From: Sphingobium sufflavum
Lineage (GTDB): Bacteria > Pseudomonadota > Alphaproteobacteria > Sphingomonadales > Sphingomonadaceae
DNA: 64,000 nt
Reading direction: 5' to 3'
NCBI RefSeq assembly: GCF_021403115.1
Contig: NZ_JAJSSH010000006.1
Location: 179,677 to 243,676, forward strand
Below, piece by piece: positions 6,430 to 14,550 of the stretch. The notes beneath the pieces are model-generated. The model did not search any database. It was not told where the DNA came from and saw nothing but the letters and a program-made list of their open reading frames with translations. A program made the position numbers and the translations under genes. The stretch's first letter is position 1. Each line of letters begins with the position of its first letter.

Positions 6430-8631
6430 TCAGAACTGCCGCGTCACCGTCACGCCATAGGTGCGCGGCGGGCCATAGGCGGTGGTCCGCAGCACACCCA
6501 TAGCCGTGCGGTCATCGCGATAGGTTTCATAGCTCTGGTCGGTCAGATTCTCGACCCAGACGGCGGCGGTCCAGCCAGTCCAGCGGGCGCTGAGTCGCGC
6601 GTTCAGCAGGGTGCGCGCGCGGCCCCGGAACCGCTCCGAATTGGTCGGGTCGAAATAGACGGAGGACTGGTGATTGGCCTCCACCCGGCCTGTCACGCTG
6701 CCGAAACCGGTGCGATGGGCATATTCGGCGGCGCCATGGGCGGTAAAGCGCGGCGCCCCGGTCAGCGCCTTGCCCGCGCAGTCACTGGCCCCGCCTCCTT
6801 CCGAAAGCGGCACCGCGCACTGGGCGAAGCGATCATATTTCGCATCGGCATAGCCCGCCGCGCCTTCCAGCCGCACACCGTCCAGCGGACGCGCCGTCAC
6901 CTCCACCTCGAATCCGTCGATCGACGCCCGCCCCGCATTGCTCAGTGCGGTGCCCGCCCCGGTGATCTGCGCGACCTGCAAATCGGCATAGTCGGTGTGG
7001 AATCTAGTCAGCGCCAGGGTCAGGCGACGATCCAGCAGGTCCGCCTTCACCCCGCCCTCATAGGTGGTGGCATGTTCCGGCCCGGCGGTCAGCCCGTTGG
7101 CGGACGCGGCCAGATCGACGTTGAACGCCGCACTCTTGAACCCGCGCGCGACCCGGCCATAGAGGCGCACGCCTGGCGCGGCGGCATAGGTCAGCGAAAC
7201 CGTGGGCGACACGTCATGGTCGACGCTGCGCCCGGCAAAGGCAATGTCGGGCAGGTCCAGCATGGCGAAGATACCGGTCTCGTCATCCTGCACGAAACGG
7301 GCGCTCTTGCGCTCATAGGTATAGCGCAGCCCGGCGGACAGGGTCAGCCGCTCGGCGAGGCGCCAGTCGACGGAGCCGAACGCGGCATAGCTGCGCGTCG
7401 CCACCCGGCCGCGCGTGGTCAGCTGGGGTGCGCCGGGGATGCCCAGCCCCATGCCGATCGCCAGCGTTCGGTCGGTATGGGTAATCTGGTCGAGCAGATA
7501 GACTCCCGCCAACCAGTTCAGCCGATCCCCGGCCTTGCCATTCAGGCGCAATTCCTGGCTCCACAATTCACTGCGGTCGCCAAACAGGTCGGCGGTCAGC
7601 AGGTCGGCCTGCCGTTGGTCATCGTCGAGCGATGCGGCATAGCGCGACTGGCGATACGCGCTGATGCTGGTCAGCACCATCTCGCCCAGCGTGGCGACGG
7701 CGGTCAGCGAGACACCGGCAATGTCACGGCGCAAGGCGTTAGGCCGGTTATTGTCGATCTGGCGCGGCGGCAACGCGCCGGGCGCGCCCGGCAGGCCGAT
7801 GTCGGTGGCGGAGAAGAAGCCCGGCGTACCCCGGTCGCGCAACCCATCCGTGCGCAGCGTGACAGTCAGGCGGTCGGACGGCGCGAAGGCCAGCGCTCCG
7901 CGCCACGAAAACAGGTCGAGACCGTCTGCATCCCGCCCCCCGGACACATGCCGGTAAAAACCGTCGCGGCTGGCATAGCCCAGCGCGATCCGCCCGGTCA
8001 GCGCATCGCCCGCCAGCGGCCCGGACAGGGTCGCCTGCGTGCGGACGAGGCCGAAATTGCCGGCCTCCACGCGCGCGCTGCCCGTCAGGTCGCGGGTCGG
8101 CGCGGCGCTGCTCAGCGTCAGCACGCCCGCAATCGTGTTCTTGCCGAAAATCGTGCCCTGCGGCCCGCGCAGCACCTCGACCTGGGCAATGTCGAGCAAT
8201 TCCTGATTATAGGCTTCGGGCCGCCCCACATAGACGCCGTCGACATAGACGCCGACGCCGCTTTCCACACCGATGTTGCGGACCAGCGTGGCGATACCGC
8301 GGATCGCGATCTGCCCTTGTAACTGTCCGCCGATGCCGCCGCTGAACGCCACATTGGGCACGCTGCCGGTCACATCGGCAAAGCTGGTGATGCGCTCGTC
8401 CTCCAGTCCGCGCGCGGTGAGGATCGACAGGGAGGCCGGCACGTCGAGCGCCGACTCCGGCACCTTGCGCGCCGTCACGATGATGGCGTCGGGTTCCGCG
8501 ATACGATCCGGCGCGGCGTCCGCCGCCAGTACCGGCGTGGCGAAGGCCCCGGACCAGACAGTCGCCAGGACAACCGCATGGAGGGCCGGGATGCGGGACA
8601 GCGCCTGAAATCGGGGCAGGGAAAGGGTCAT
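6430..8631 (-). CDS. TonB-dependent outer-membrane receptor
   Basis: 733 residues with an N-terminal signal peptide ending near VLAADA. The plug domain begins at DAIIVTARKVPESALDVPAS and includes VEVLRGPQGTIFGKNTIAG. The barrel ends in the aromatic C-terminus YGVTVTRQF expected for outer-membrane insertion. Receptors of this type take up siderophores, carbohydrates or other bulky ligands using TonB energy. The plug is of the FecA/CirA-like sphingomonad class with many uncharacterised substrates. It lies convergent to the acyl-AMP ligase gene, so it is not in the same operon. A role in taking up the cluster product or another lipid-like molecule is only inference. No Fur-like box was seen in front of it; two direct repeats lie 20-40 bp upstream of the start. 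Confidence 0.93.
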   Translation of the reverse strand: MTLSLPRFQALSRIPALHAVVLATVWSGAFATPVLAADAAPDRIAEPDAIIVTARKVPESALDVPASLSILTARGLEDERITSFADVTGSVPNVAFSGGIGGQLQGQIAIRGIATLVRNIGVESGVGVYVDGVYVGRPEAYNQELLDIAQVEVLRGPQGTIFGKNTIAGVLTLSSAAPTRDLTGSARVEAGNFGLVRTQATLSGPLAGDALTGRIALGYASRDGFYRHVSGGRDADGLDLFSWRGALAFAPSDRLTVTLRTDGLRDRGTPGFFSATDIGLPGAPGALPPRQIDNNRPNALRRDIAGVSLTAVATLGEMVLTSISAYRQSRYAASLDDDQRQADLLTADLFGDRSELWSQELRLNGKAGDRLNWLAGVYLLDQITHTDRTLAIGMGLGIPGAPQLTTRGRVATRSYAAFGSVDWRLAERLTLSAGLRYTYERKSARFVQDDETGIFAMLDLPDIAFAGRSVDHDVSPTVSLTYAAAPGVRLYGRVARGFKSAAFNVDLAASANGLTAGPEHATTYEGGVKADLLDRRLTLALTRFHTDYADLQVAQITGAGTALSNAGRASIDGFEVEVTARPLDGVRLEGAAGYADAKYDRFAQCAVPLSEGGGASDCAGKALTGAPRFTAHGAAEYAHRTGFGSVTGRVEANHQSSVYFDPTNSERFRGRARTLLNARLSARWTGWTAAVWVENLTDQSYETYRDDRTAMGVLRTTAYGPPRTYGVTVTRQF

Positions 8632-8650
8632 GGTGCCGGACGCTAGGCCG

Positions 8651-8671
8651 ATATGGTTAATATCTGGTTAA
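8651..8671. promoter_or_regulatory. Tandem ATNTGGTTAA repeats upstream of the TonB receptor
   Basis: ATATGGTTAA (8651-8660) and ATCTGGTTAA (8662-8671) are direct repeats 11 bp apart, about one helical turn. They lie between the divergent receptor gene (start 8631) and the small gene at 8758. The spacing suits a tandem operator, but the elements are short and AT-rich and could also be part of a promoter. Confidence 0.3.
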
Positions 8672-8757
8672 GGCCTTCGCCCGGCCATACAGCGGCGAAG
8701 CCTCGCCATGCCGCACCGGGCTTGCGCGCCATCGCGACCTGTGACCTACTGCGTCCC

Positions 8758-8919
8758 ATGACCGACGAGTCCCCGCTCGACCCCATCAGCCAGATGGTGG
8801 CAAAGCTGCCCGACTGGCTCCGGCACGATCTGGCCGCCAAGGACAAGAAATCACGCGAACGCGCGGAGGAGGCGCTCAGCGCGATGATCGCGGCAACCAT
8901 CGCGGGAACGTCCGGCTAA
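8758..8919 (+). CDS. Small hypothetical protein (DUF6771-like)
   Basis: 53 residues from ATG 8758, preferred over the in-frame ATG at 8653 because the protein from here starts with a compact conserved-looking sequence (MTDESPLDPISQMVAKLPDW). The charged middle (RHDLAAKDKKSRERAEEAL) and Ala-rich end (AMIAATIAG) predict two helices. It has no signal or membrane segment. I associate it with a family of small cytoplasmic proteins common in sphingomonads (DUF6771), from memory and without a search. Function is unknown. It is divergent from the TonB receptor. Confidence 0.55.
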   Translation: MTDESPLDPISQMVAKLPDWLRHDLAAKDKKSRERAEEALSAMIAATIAGTSG

Positions 8920-8935
8920 GTCGATCCGGGCGGCC

Positions 8936-9119
8936 GACTATACAGGGATAGCTCACGCAGGGAAAGCAACGCGGACAAGTCTCCTGCCTCGTCGCCCTTA
9001 CCCACTATCGCAACGCTGAAGCATGAGGGTTCGAACCTCTGGCGGCACGCAATTGGCTTCGGGTCTTCGTGGAGATGACGAACAGCCCACCGACAAGTGC
9101 GAGACGAAAGAAGTCTCGC
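8936..9119. other. Intergenic segment with RFEPS-type reading and a hairpin
   Basis: No gene is supported here. On the minus strand the DNA around 9020-9060 reads RFEPSCFSVAIVGKG, close to the GFEPS/GFEPLTS tails seen on many spurious ORFs in bacterial genomes, which reflect a conserved non-coding sequence. The core is ggttcgaacc, which resembles a tRNA T-arm, but no tRNA fold or CCA end is present. A hairpin with a 7-bp stem (GCGAGAC 9099-9105, GTCTCGC 9113-9119) lies just downstream of the response-regulator stop and could help end that transcript, although no T-run follows. Confidence 0.35.
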
Positions 9120-9135
9120 CACCCCGATCCGCCCC

Positions 9136-9513
9136 TCACGCCTTGAGGATCAGCAACGCCTCCACCTCGCTCACCATTTCCAGAAAGCGATAAGGCTTGG
9201 GCAGGAACGCCTCCCCTTCCGACAATATGTCCCTGTCGACATGCAGGTGGCCGGAGGTCAGCAGGAAGCGCGTCCGGGGCCAGCGGCGATGCACTTCCTC
9301 GCGCAGCGCCATGCCGTCCACCGCGCCGGGCATCCGCACGTCGCTGACGATCGCGGTCACGGCCAACCCGTCCTCCAGCATGGCCAGCGCCTGATCGCCG
9401 GTTTCTGCCTCGCTGACCGCAAAACCCGCCTCCTCGAACACATCGACGCACAGCGCGCGGATCAGCGCCTCGTCCTCCACGATCAAAACCGACTTTTCCA
9501 CTGGCACCATCAT
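9136..9513 (-). CDS. Single-domain response regulator
   Basis: 125 residues from ATG 9513, with ggagaggg eight bases upstream; ATG 9510 is an equal alternative. The protein is one receiver domain: acidic residues in VLIVEDE, phospho-acceptor D58 in IVSDVRMPG, conserved Thr/Ser in FLLTSGH and Lys in FLPKPY. There is no output domain, so it probably relays phosphate or regulates by protein contact. It lies 276 bp downstream of the hybrid histidine kinase at 9790 on the same strand and is its likely partner. The gap contains a dispersed repeat (9621-9723). Confidence 0.88.
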   Translation of the reverse strand: MMVPVEKSVLIVEDEALIRALCVDVFEEAGFAVSEAETGDQALAMLEDGLAVTAIVSDVRMPGAVDGMALREEVHRRWPRTRFLLTSGHLHVDRDILSEGEAFLPKPYRFLEMVSEVEALLILKA

Positions 9514-9620
9514 CGACCCTCTCCGTCCGATATGGGCCAACGCGGTCAACGCCGCGCTGTTCCCGTCGCAGGCGCTGGACGGTGCGGGAAACGCCCCGAC
9601 CTTCCCTTCCCGCCGTCTGG

Positions 9621-9723
9621 AGCCAGTTCCGATCCGATTGCATCGGCACCGCTGCTCCAGTCCCTTGATTTGCCGCATTTTCCGATTCGGCAGATGATGC
9701 CATCTGCCTCGAAAACGCTCCAG
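9621..9723 (-). repeat. Dispersed intergenic repeat, copy 1
   Basis: About 103 bp between the kinase and response-regulator genes. It matches 40311-40412 along its length: ttccgatc-gcatcgg, then ctcca-g, ttgatt-ccgc-ttttccga, cagatga and cctcgaaaacgc occur in the same order and spacing in both copies. Both copies are strictly intergenic. The pattern is that of a family of roughly 100-bp elements widespread in sphingomonad intergenic regions; mechanism and role are unknown. Confidence 0.75.
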
Positions 9724-9789
9724 CCCCATTCCGCCTATGGCCGGGCTACGCAGGCGCCGGGCGCTATCCCGCCACGCCCATCGTCGCCC

Positions 9790-11529
9790 TCATCGCCCGC
9801 CCCCGATCAGCACCTCCAGTTCCGCCGACAATTGCTGGATCGTGTAGGGCTTGACCAGCAACGGTATCCCCTCGCTCGCCGCCGATGCCGCCGCCGCGCT
9901 ATAGCCGGTCATCAGCATCGCGGGCAGGCGGGGCCAGCGTTCCGCGACCCGATGGACCAGATCGATGCCGTTCAGCGTACCGGGCATGACCATGTCGGAC
10001 AGGAGCATCTCGAAATCCGCTTTCTCCTCCAGCCGGACCAGCGCCGCATCGGCGGTCTCCGCCCGCTCGCTTTCATAGCCCAGTTCGCCCAGCATCTCGC
10101 CCACCATCTCCGCGACGGTGTCGTCATCCTCGACCAGCAGGATGCGGCGGTTCGCCCCGGCCTTCAGCGGCACGGCGGGGTCGACCGCCAGCGGCACGGC
10201 CACGCCGGTCGCGCGCGGGATAACCAGCGAAATGGTCGTGCCCTCGCCCGGCGTGCTCTCCACCTCGATCTCGCCGCCCGACGACTTGGCGAAACCATAG
10301 ACCTGGCTGAGGCCCAGCCCGGTTCCCCGGCCCACCCCCTTGGTGGTGAAGAATGGCTCGAAAATCTGGCTCAGCATTTCCGGCGCGATGCCGGTGCCAT
10401 TGTCGGCGATAGAGAGGCGCACCTTCTCCCGCTCCGTCTTGGAGCCGGGCAGGCCCTTGGCGCGGATTCGGATGAAGCCGCCCTTGGGCATGGCGTCGCG
10501 GGCGTTGAGCGCGATGTTCAGCACTGCCACCTCCAACTGCGACGGATCGACCTCCACCCACAGTTCGGCGGGGATATGGACGTCGACCGTCACCCCCTCG
10601 CCCAGCGACCGTTCCAGCAGGGCGTCCATCCCCGTCAACCGCTCGCGCAGGTTGATGACCTCCGGGTGGAGCGGCGACCGACGTGCAAAGGTCAGCAATT
10701 GCTGGGTCAGCTTCGCCCCACGATCCACCGCCTGCCGTATGCCCGCCTTTAGCCGCTCGATCTTTTCCGGGTCGGTCGTGCGTTCCATCAGGTCCAGCCC
10801 GCTGGTCGCGACCATCAGCAGATTGTTGAAATCATGCGCGACGCCGCCGGTCAACTGGCCCATCGCCTCCAGCTTCTGCGACTGGCGCAGCGCCTCCTCC
10901 ACCTTCTCCCGGCTGGCGATCTCCTCGCGCAGGCTGGTATGGGCGGTGCGCAGCGAGGCGTAGGATATGCCCAGCACCGCGACCAGCAGGCAGGCCATGA
11001 TGATGAGCGCCGCCACGCCCAGATAGCGCGCCGCGCGCCGCGGCCAGCTTTCCAGCGAAACGCGCAGATAGACGATGCCGACGGCGGTGTCCCCCTGCGT
11101 CACCCGCGCCGTCACGGTCAGGTCGCGCCCCGCGATAACCGGCGCGAACGGGCGGACACGGTCGGGCAGGTTGGTGCCGACCAGCGTATAGCCCGCCACG
11201 AACCGACCCTGCGCATCATAGGCGCCCGCCGCCAGTATCTCCGGGTTGGCGCGCAGCGCGTTCAGATATTCCTGAAGGGCGACACTATCGTCAAAGGCCA
11301 GCGGCGCGACCACGCTGCTCGCCAGTATCTGCGCCTGCACGCTGGCCTGCCGCACCTTCTCCGCCTTGACCGTGCGATCATTGTGGAGCGCGAGGGCAAG
11401 GCCGGAGACGAGCAGGCACAGCGCGACCAGCACCATGGTCAGCGGCGTCGCGATACGCGCCAGCGCACCCGGCAACAGCGGCCCGGTCTCGCCGGATATG
11501 GGAGAAGGAGTGGACGGCGCGATCTTCAT
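9790..11529 (-). CDS. Hybrid sensor histidine kinase
   Basis: 579 residues. Transmembrane segments at about 30-48 and 168-192 enclose a periplasmic CHASE8-like sensor region. Next come a HisKA domain with phospho-acceptor H232 (GGVAHDFNNLL), a HATPase domain (N box NIALNARDAMPKGG, then ADNGTGIAPE and TGLGLSQVYG) and a C-terminal receiver (ILLVEDDD, phospho-acceptor Asp in LLSDMVMPG, LVKPY). ATG 11529 overlaps the stop of the YfiR-like gene (ATGA), so it is the third gene of a receptor / YfiR / kinase operon. By analogy with other such operons the periplasmic protein or the receptor may modulate the kinase. The C-terminal receiver may pass phosphate on through an unseen Hpt protein or oppose the regulator at 9136. 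Confidence 0.92.
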   Translation of the reverse strand: MKIAPSTPSPISGETGPLLPGALARIATPLTMVLVALCLLVSGLALALHNDRTVKAEKVRQASVQAQILASSVVAPLAFDDSVALQEYLNALRANPEILAAGAYDAQGRFVAGYTLVGTNLPDRVRPFAPVIAGRDLTVTARVTQGDTAVGIVYLRVSLESWPRRAARYLGVAALIIMACLLVAVLGISYASLRTAHTSLREEIASREKVEEALRQSQKLEAMGQLTGGVAHDFNNLLMVATSGLDLMERTTDPEKIERLKAGIRQAVDRGAKLTQQLLTFARRSPLHPEVINLRERLTGMDALLERSLGEGVTVDVHIPAELWVEVDPSQLEVAVLNIALNARDAMPKGGFIRIRAKGLPGSKTEREKVRLSIADNGTGIAPEMLSQIFEPFFTTKGVGRGTGLGLSQVYGFAKSSGGEIEVESTPGEGTTISLVIPRATGVAVPLAVDPAVPLKAGANRRILLVEDDDTVAEMVGEMLGELGYESERAETADAALVRLEEKADFEMLLSDMVMPGTLNGIDLVHRVAERWPRLPAMLMTGYSAAAASAASEGIPLLVKPYTIQQLSAELEVLIGGGR

Positions 11530-12134
11530 TGTCTGCCTACCGAAACGGCCAAGCCCAGCAGCTTGGAACTGATGACAAGTCCATTGGCGCGGGCGGCGCC
11601 GTCGTCGATCTGGAAACGAATCCGGCCCGCCTGCGTAACGAAACGGATCATCCCGCCCGGCGGCCCCGCCCCGGCGTCGGTGACGGTCAGCACCGGCTGC
11701 CCGTCAAGGTCGGCAAAGGGCGCATAGTCGCCCGCCTGCGGTCCGCGCCCGGCGAACAGCATCTGGCAACTGATCCGGCCCGCGCCCCCCGCCGCGATCC
11801 CGCCCGTCGCGGCTCCCAACCGCCGCACGACGATGGGCAGCCGGGCGATCCGCTGGCCGCGCACCACATCGTCCAGCACCGCGCCGAACGGGTCATCGCC
11901 CGACAGGCAGATAGTGAAGACTTTCGACCCCGCCAGCGCCCGGTCGGGCCAGGTGATGAAGGGCGCGAACTTGAACAGATAGCTCGCCTTGACCGCCTGT
12001 TCGAGCGACGGCGTGCTCGCGCTGGCAGGGGCGCCCACCAGAACCGTCGCCAGCGCCGCTCCGGCCCATACCAGCCCGCCGCCGCTCCATCGGAGCCGCC
12101 CGGGCTTGGGGGATCGTCGGGCTACATATGCCAT
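11526..12134 (-). CDS. YfiR-family (DUF4154) periplasmic protein
   Basis: 202 residues from ATG 12134, which overlaps the end of the upstream receptor gene by 13 bp. A signal peptide (LVWAGAALATVLVGAPASAS) precedes the YfiR-type domain with VKASYLFKFAPFITWPDRAL near its start and a C-terminal IRFQIDDGAARANGLVISSKL. YfiR proteins are periplasmic modulators of inner-membrane signalling proteins, best known for repressing the cyclase YfiN. Here the partner is more likely the co-translated kinase at 9790, since no cyclase is in the operon. Two cysteines (ICLSGDD and ISCQMLF) may form the disulfide known in YfiR. Confidence 0.88.
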   Translation of the reverse strand: MAYVARRSPKPGRLRWSGGGLVWAGAALATVLVGAPASASTPSLEQAVKASYLFKFAPFITWPDRALAGSKVFTICLSGDDPFGAVLDDVVRGQRIARLPIVVRRLGAATGGIAAGGAGRISCQMLFAGRGPQAGDYAPFADLDGQPVLTVTDAGAGPPGGMIRFVTQAGRIRFQIDDGAARANGLVISSKLLGLAVSVGRQ

Positions 12135-14053
12135 TTGAGCGCCACGAAAACGGTGCGGGCGACCGCATTGGCCTGCGATGCGGGCAATTCCCGGTGTCGG
12201 TCGTGCAGCAGGTTGAACCCCGATACCGACAGTTCCGCCCGTTCGATGAACTGCCACCCCAGCCGCAATCCCATCTCCACATAGCTGGGCACATAGGGGT
12301 CGGGCAGCGGGCTGACATAGCGCAGGTCCGCATCCACGTTGATCCGCGCGCCAATGTCCATGGAGGAGCGCAACGTCGCCCGGTGACGCGGATCATTGCC
12401 CACCTGCGCCACGCCCAGCAGGCCGCTCGACCCCGGCTCGAACCGGAATTTCTGGATCAGCAGGCTATAGCCCGGCTTGAGCCGCCACCAGTCCGCCACC
12501 CGCACATCCGCCCATGCGTCGAGGCCATGGCTCTCGCCCCGGATGCCATTGCCCCAGCGCAGCGGCAGGATGCCGACCGGCGCGAACTCGATGCTGCGCA
12601 GGTCGTCATAGACATTGTAGAAGGCGGACACCGACAGCGACGCCTGCTTCGACAGGATCAGCCGGGTGCCCGCCTCATAGGCGATCAGCTTTTCCGACCG
12701 TATGTCCTGCGACCCGACGAGGAACAGCGACCCGCCCAGCGTCTCCGACACGTCATGGTCGAACGGCGCGGGCGCACGGATCGCGCGCGATACCGACGCC
12801 CACAGCAGCGATCCGCTCGACGGTTTCCACGCCAGCCGCGCATTGGGCAGCAACACTAGCCCCGAAAACGGATCCTGCTCCAGCTTCACGCCGACGATCC
12901 CGGTCAGCGACGGGGTCACCACGATGCTGTCCTGCGCAAAGATATTGCCGAGGAAGATCGTGCGCCTGTCGGGCACGAAGTCGAGGCCGTTCGCCCCGTC
13001 TATGTCGTATCGGCTGACCCGCGCCCCGCCGCCCCACACGATCCGATGCGCCGATCCCAGCGCAAAGCCCTGTTCGAAGGACAGGTCGAACGTGTCGATG
13101 CCGAACCGGCCCCCGCCCTGCTCCGTCTCCCGGCCGTTGCGGTCATAATAGCCCTGCAACTGGAACGTCGAACCGGACGCGCTGGTCCGGTTCCAGCGGG
13201 CCACCATATGCTGGCCATGGAAGGTCTCGTCCGGGGACAGGCGCTGCCCGCGCACCCCGTCATAGACATCCGCGAGCAGCATGACATCGTCGGAGGACGA
13301 CGGACTCCAGTCGATGCGAAAGCCGCCCTGTATGCGGCGCGTGCCATCGTTCGCGCCCGCATTGCTTTCCAGCGTGCGCCGCGCCTTGCCATAGATACGA
13401 TAGTTCAGATCGCCGCCCAGCCGCCCGCCATAGCGCAGCCCCGCATCATAGGTGCGATTGCCCGCGACGCCGGTCGCATACAGCCCCTGCGTCGTGCCGC
13501 TGCGGCGGGTGATGATGTTGATGACGCCGTTGACCGCATTGGCGCCCCACAGGGTCGCCCCCGGCCCGCTGACCACCTCGATCCGGTCGATATCTTCCGG
13601 CAGGACATCCTGCATGTCCCAATAGACACCGGAGAAGAGCGGCGAATAGACGCTGCGCCCGTCGATCAGGACCAGCAGCTTGTTGGCGAAATTCTGCGCG
13701 TCCGGGTTGCCGCTCTGGCCCCGGGCGGTGATGACGAAGCCATTGGCGGTGTTGCGCATGACCTGCAAATTGGGAGCCAGCCGCAATATGCCCGGCAGGG
13801 TGAGCGTGCCGGACCGGACGATGTCGTCATGGGTGATGACGTAAATGGCCCCCGGCGCATCCGCGAGAGCACCGGGCGACTTGGTGACGGACGACACGTC
13901 GAGATCGGACAAGGCCGTGATCGACATGTCGCGCAGTTCCTCGACGCTCTGCGCGTGCACCGGCGCAGACGCACCGGCGCTCAATAAAGCCATCCCCCAC
14001 AACAGGGTGGACACTTCCGAAAGTCTTGTAATCGCCTGAGGCTTTGACCTCAT
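12122..14053 (-). CDS. TonB-dependent receptor of a receptor/YfiR/kinase operon
   Basis: 643 residues from ATG 14053, preceded by aggggggcg; an upstream in-frame ATG at 14110 lacks an RBS and a leader. A signal peptide ends at PVHAQS. The plug domain starts at VEELRDMSITALSDLDVSSVTK and contains VITHDDIVRSG and IEVVSGPGATLWGANAVNG, the variant of plug usually encoded next to DUF4154 and sensor kinases. It ends in VALKWHM, which overlaps the start of the YfiR gene. The barrel is short for a siderophore receptor. The ligand is unknown. Co-translation with a periplasmic modulator and a kinase suggests the receptor takes part in sensing, not only uptake. Confidence 0.9.
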   Translation of the reverse strand: MRSKPQAITRLSEVSTLLWGMALLSAGASAPVHAQSVEELRDMSITALSDLDVSSVTKSPGALADAPGAIYVITHDDIVRSGTLTLPGILRLAPNLQVMRNTANGFVITARGQSGNPDAQNFANKLLVLIDGRSVYSPLFSGVYWDMQDVLPEDIDRIEVVSGPGATLWGANAVNGVINIITRRSGTTQGLYATGVAGNRTYDAGLRYGGRLGGDLNYRIYGKARRTLESNAGANDGTRRIQGGFRIDWSPSSSDDVMLLADVYDGVRGQRLSPDETFHGQHMVARWNRTSASGSTFQLQGYYDRNGRETEQGGGRFGIDTFDLSFEQGFALGSAHRIVWGGGARVSRYDIDGANGLDFVPDRRTIFLGNIFAQDSIVVTPSLTGIVGVKLEQDPFSGLVLLPNARLAWKPSSGSLLWASVSRAIRAPAPFDHDVSETLGGSLFLVGSQDIRSEKLIAYEAGTRLILSKQASLSVSAFYNVYDDLRSIEFAPVGILPLRWGNGIRGESHGLDAWADVRVADWWRLKPGYSLLIQKFRFEPGSSGLLGVAQVGNDPRHRATLRSSMDIGARINVDADLRYVSPLPDPYVPSYVEMGLRLGWQFIERAELSVSGFNLLHDRHRELPASQANAVARTVFVALKWHM

Positions 14054-14179
14054 GGACGCCCCCCCTGAACGCCGAAAAAAGCTGGCGCCAGAAGGCGTTA
14101 CGCGCGACAACGGGAAATAGTTCCGCCCTCAGAACGGAAAATATCTCCAGAACCGGTCAAAGGCGTGGCGGGGGAGGCG

Positions 14180-14371
14180 TCAGCTCCGCACGGTCCGTGC
14201 ATGGCGCGCCAGACCCACAGCGCCTGCGCCGACCGCCGCGAACAGCCCCAGCTTCAGCACAGACTTCACCGCGCCCGACGTCAGATAGCCCAGGATCGCG
14301 CCCTTGACGCCGCTGTCGCCATCCTTCCTGTCGATGGCCGCGCCGATCGCCGTACCCACCAGATTCTTCAT
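14180..14371 (-). CDS. Small putative membrane protein
   Basis: 63 residues from ATG 14371, with ggaga nine bases before it. The sequence starts MKNLVGTAIGAAIDRKDGDS and contains one hydrophobic helix (LKLGLFAAVGAGAVGLA) near a basic C-terminus (RHARTVRS). I do not recognise a family. It lies between cobF and the TonB receptor; the 179 bp toward cobF hold no gene. A short single-gene transcript is likely. Confidence 0.6.
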   Translation of the reverse strand: MKNLVGTAIGAAIDRKDGDSGVKGAILGYLTSGAVKSVLKLGLFAAVGAGAVGLARHARTVRS

Positions 14372-14550
14372 GTCGTGTCTCCAACCAGTATGGACAGGGA
14401 GCGCGCGGCGGCAGCGAAGGTTCCCGGTCCCCCACTGTTGCGCCGGGGCCATGAGGTGGAGCGAGCACAAGCCCCGATAAAATGCGCTCAACCTCCAGAC
14501 AGGCCCCTTCCGTCATCCCTGACCCGATCCCTGGCTTCCATCAGCCCACC

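Noticed and set aside
9020..9060. tRNA gene or fragment
   Set aside because: Only a T-arm-like ggttcgaacc is present; no acceptor stem, anticodon arm or CCA end can be drawn.
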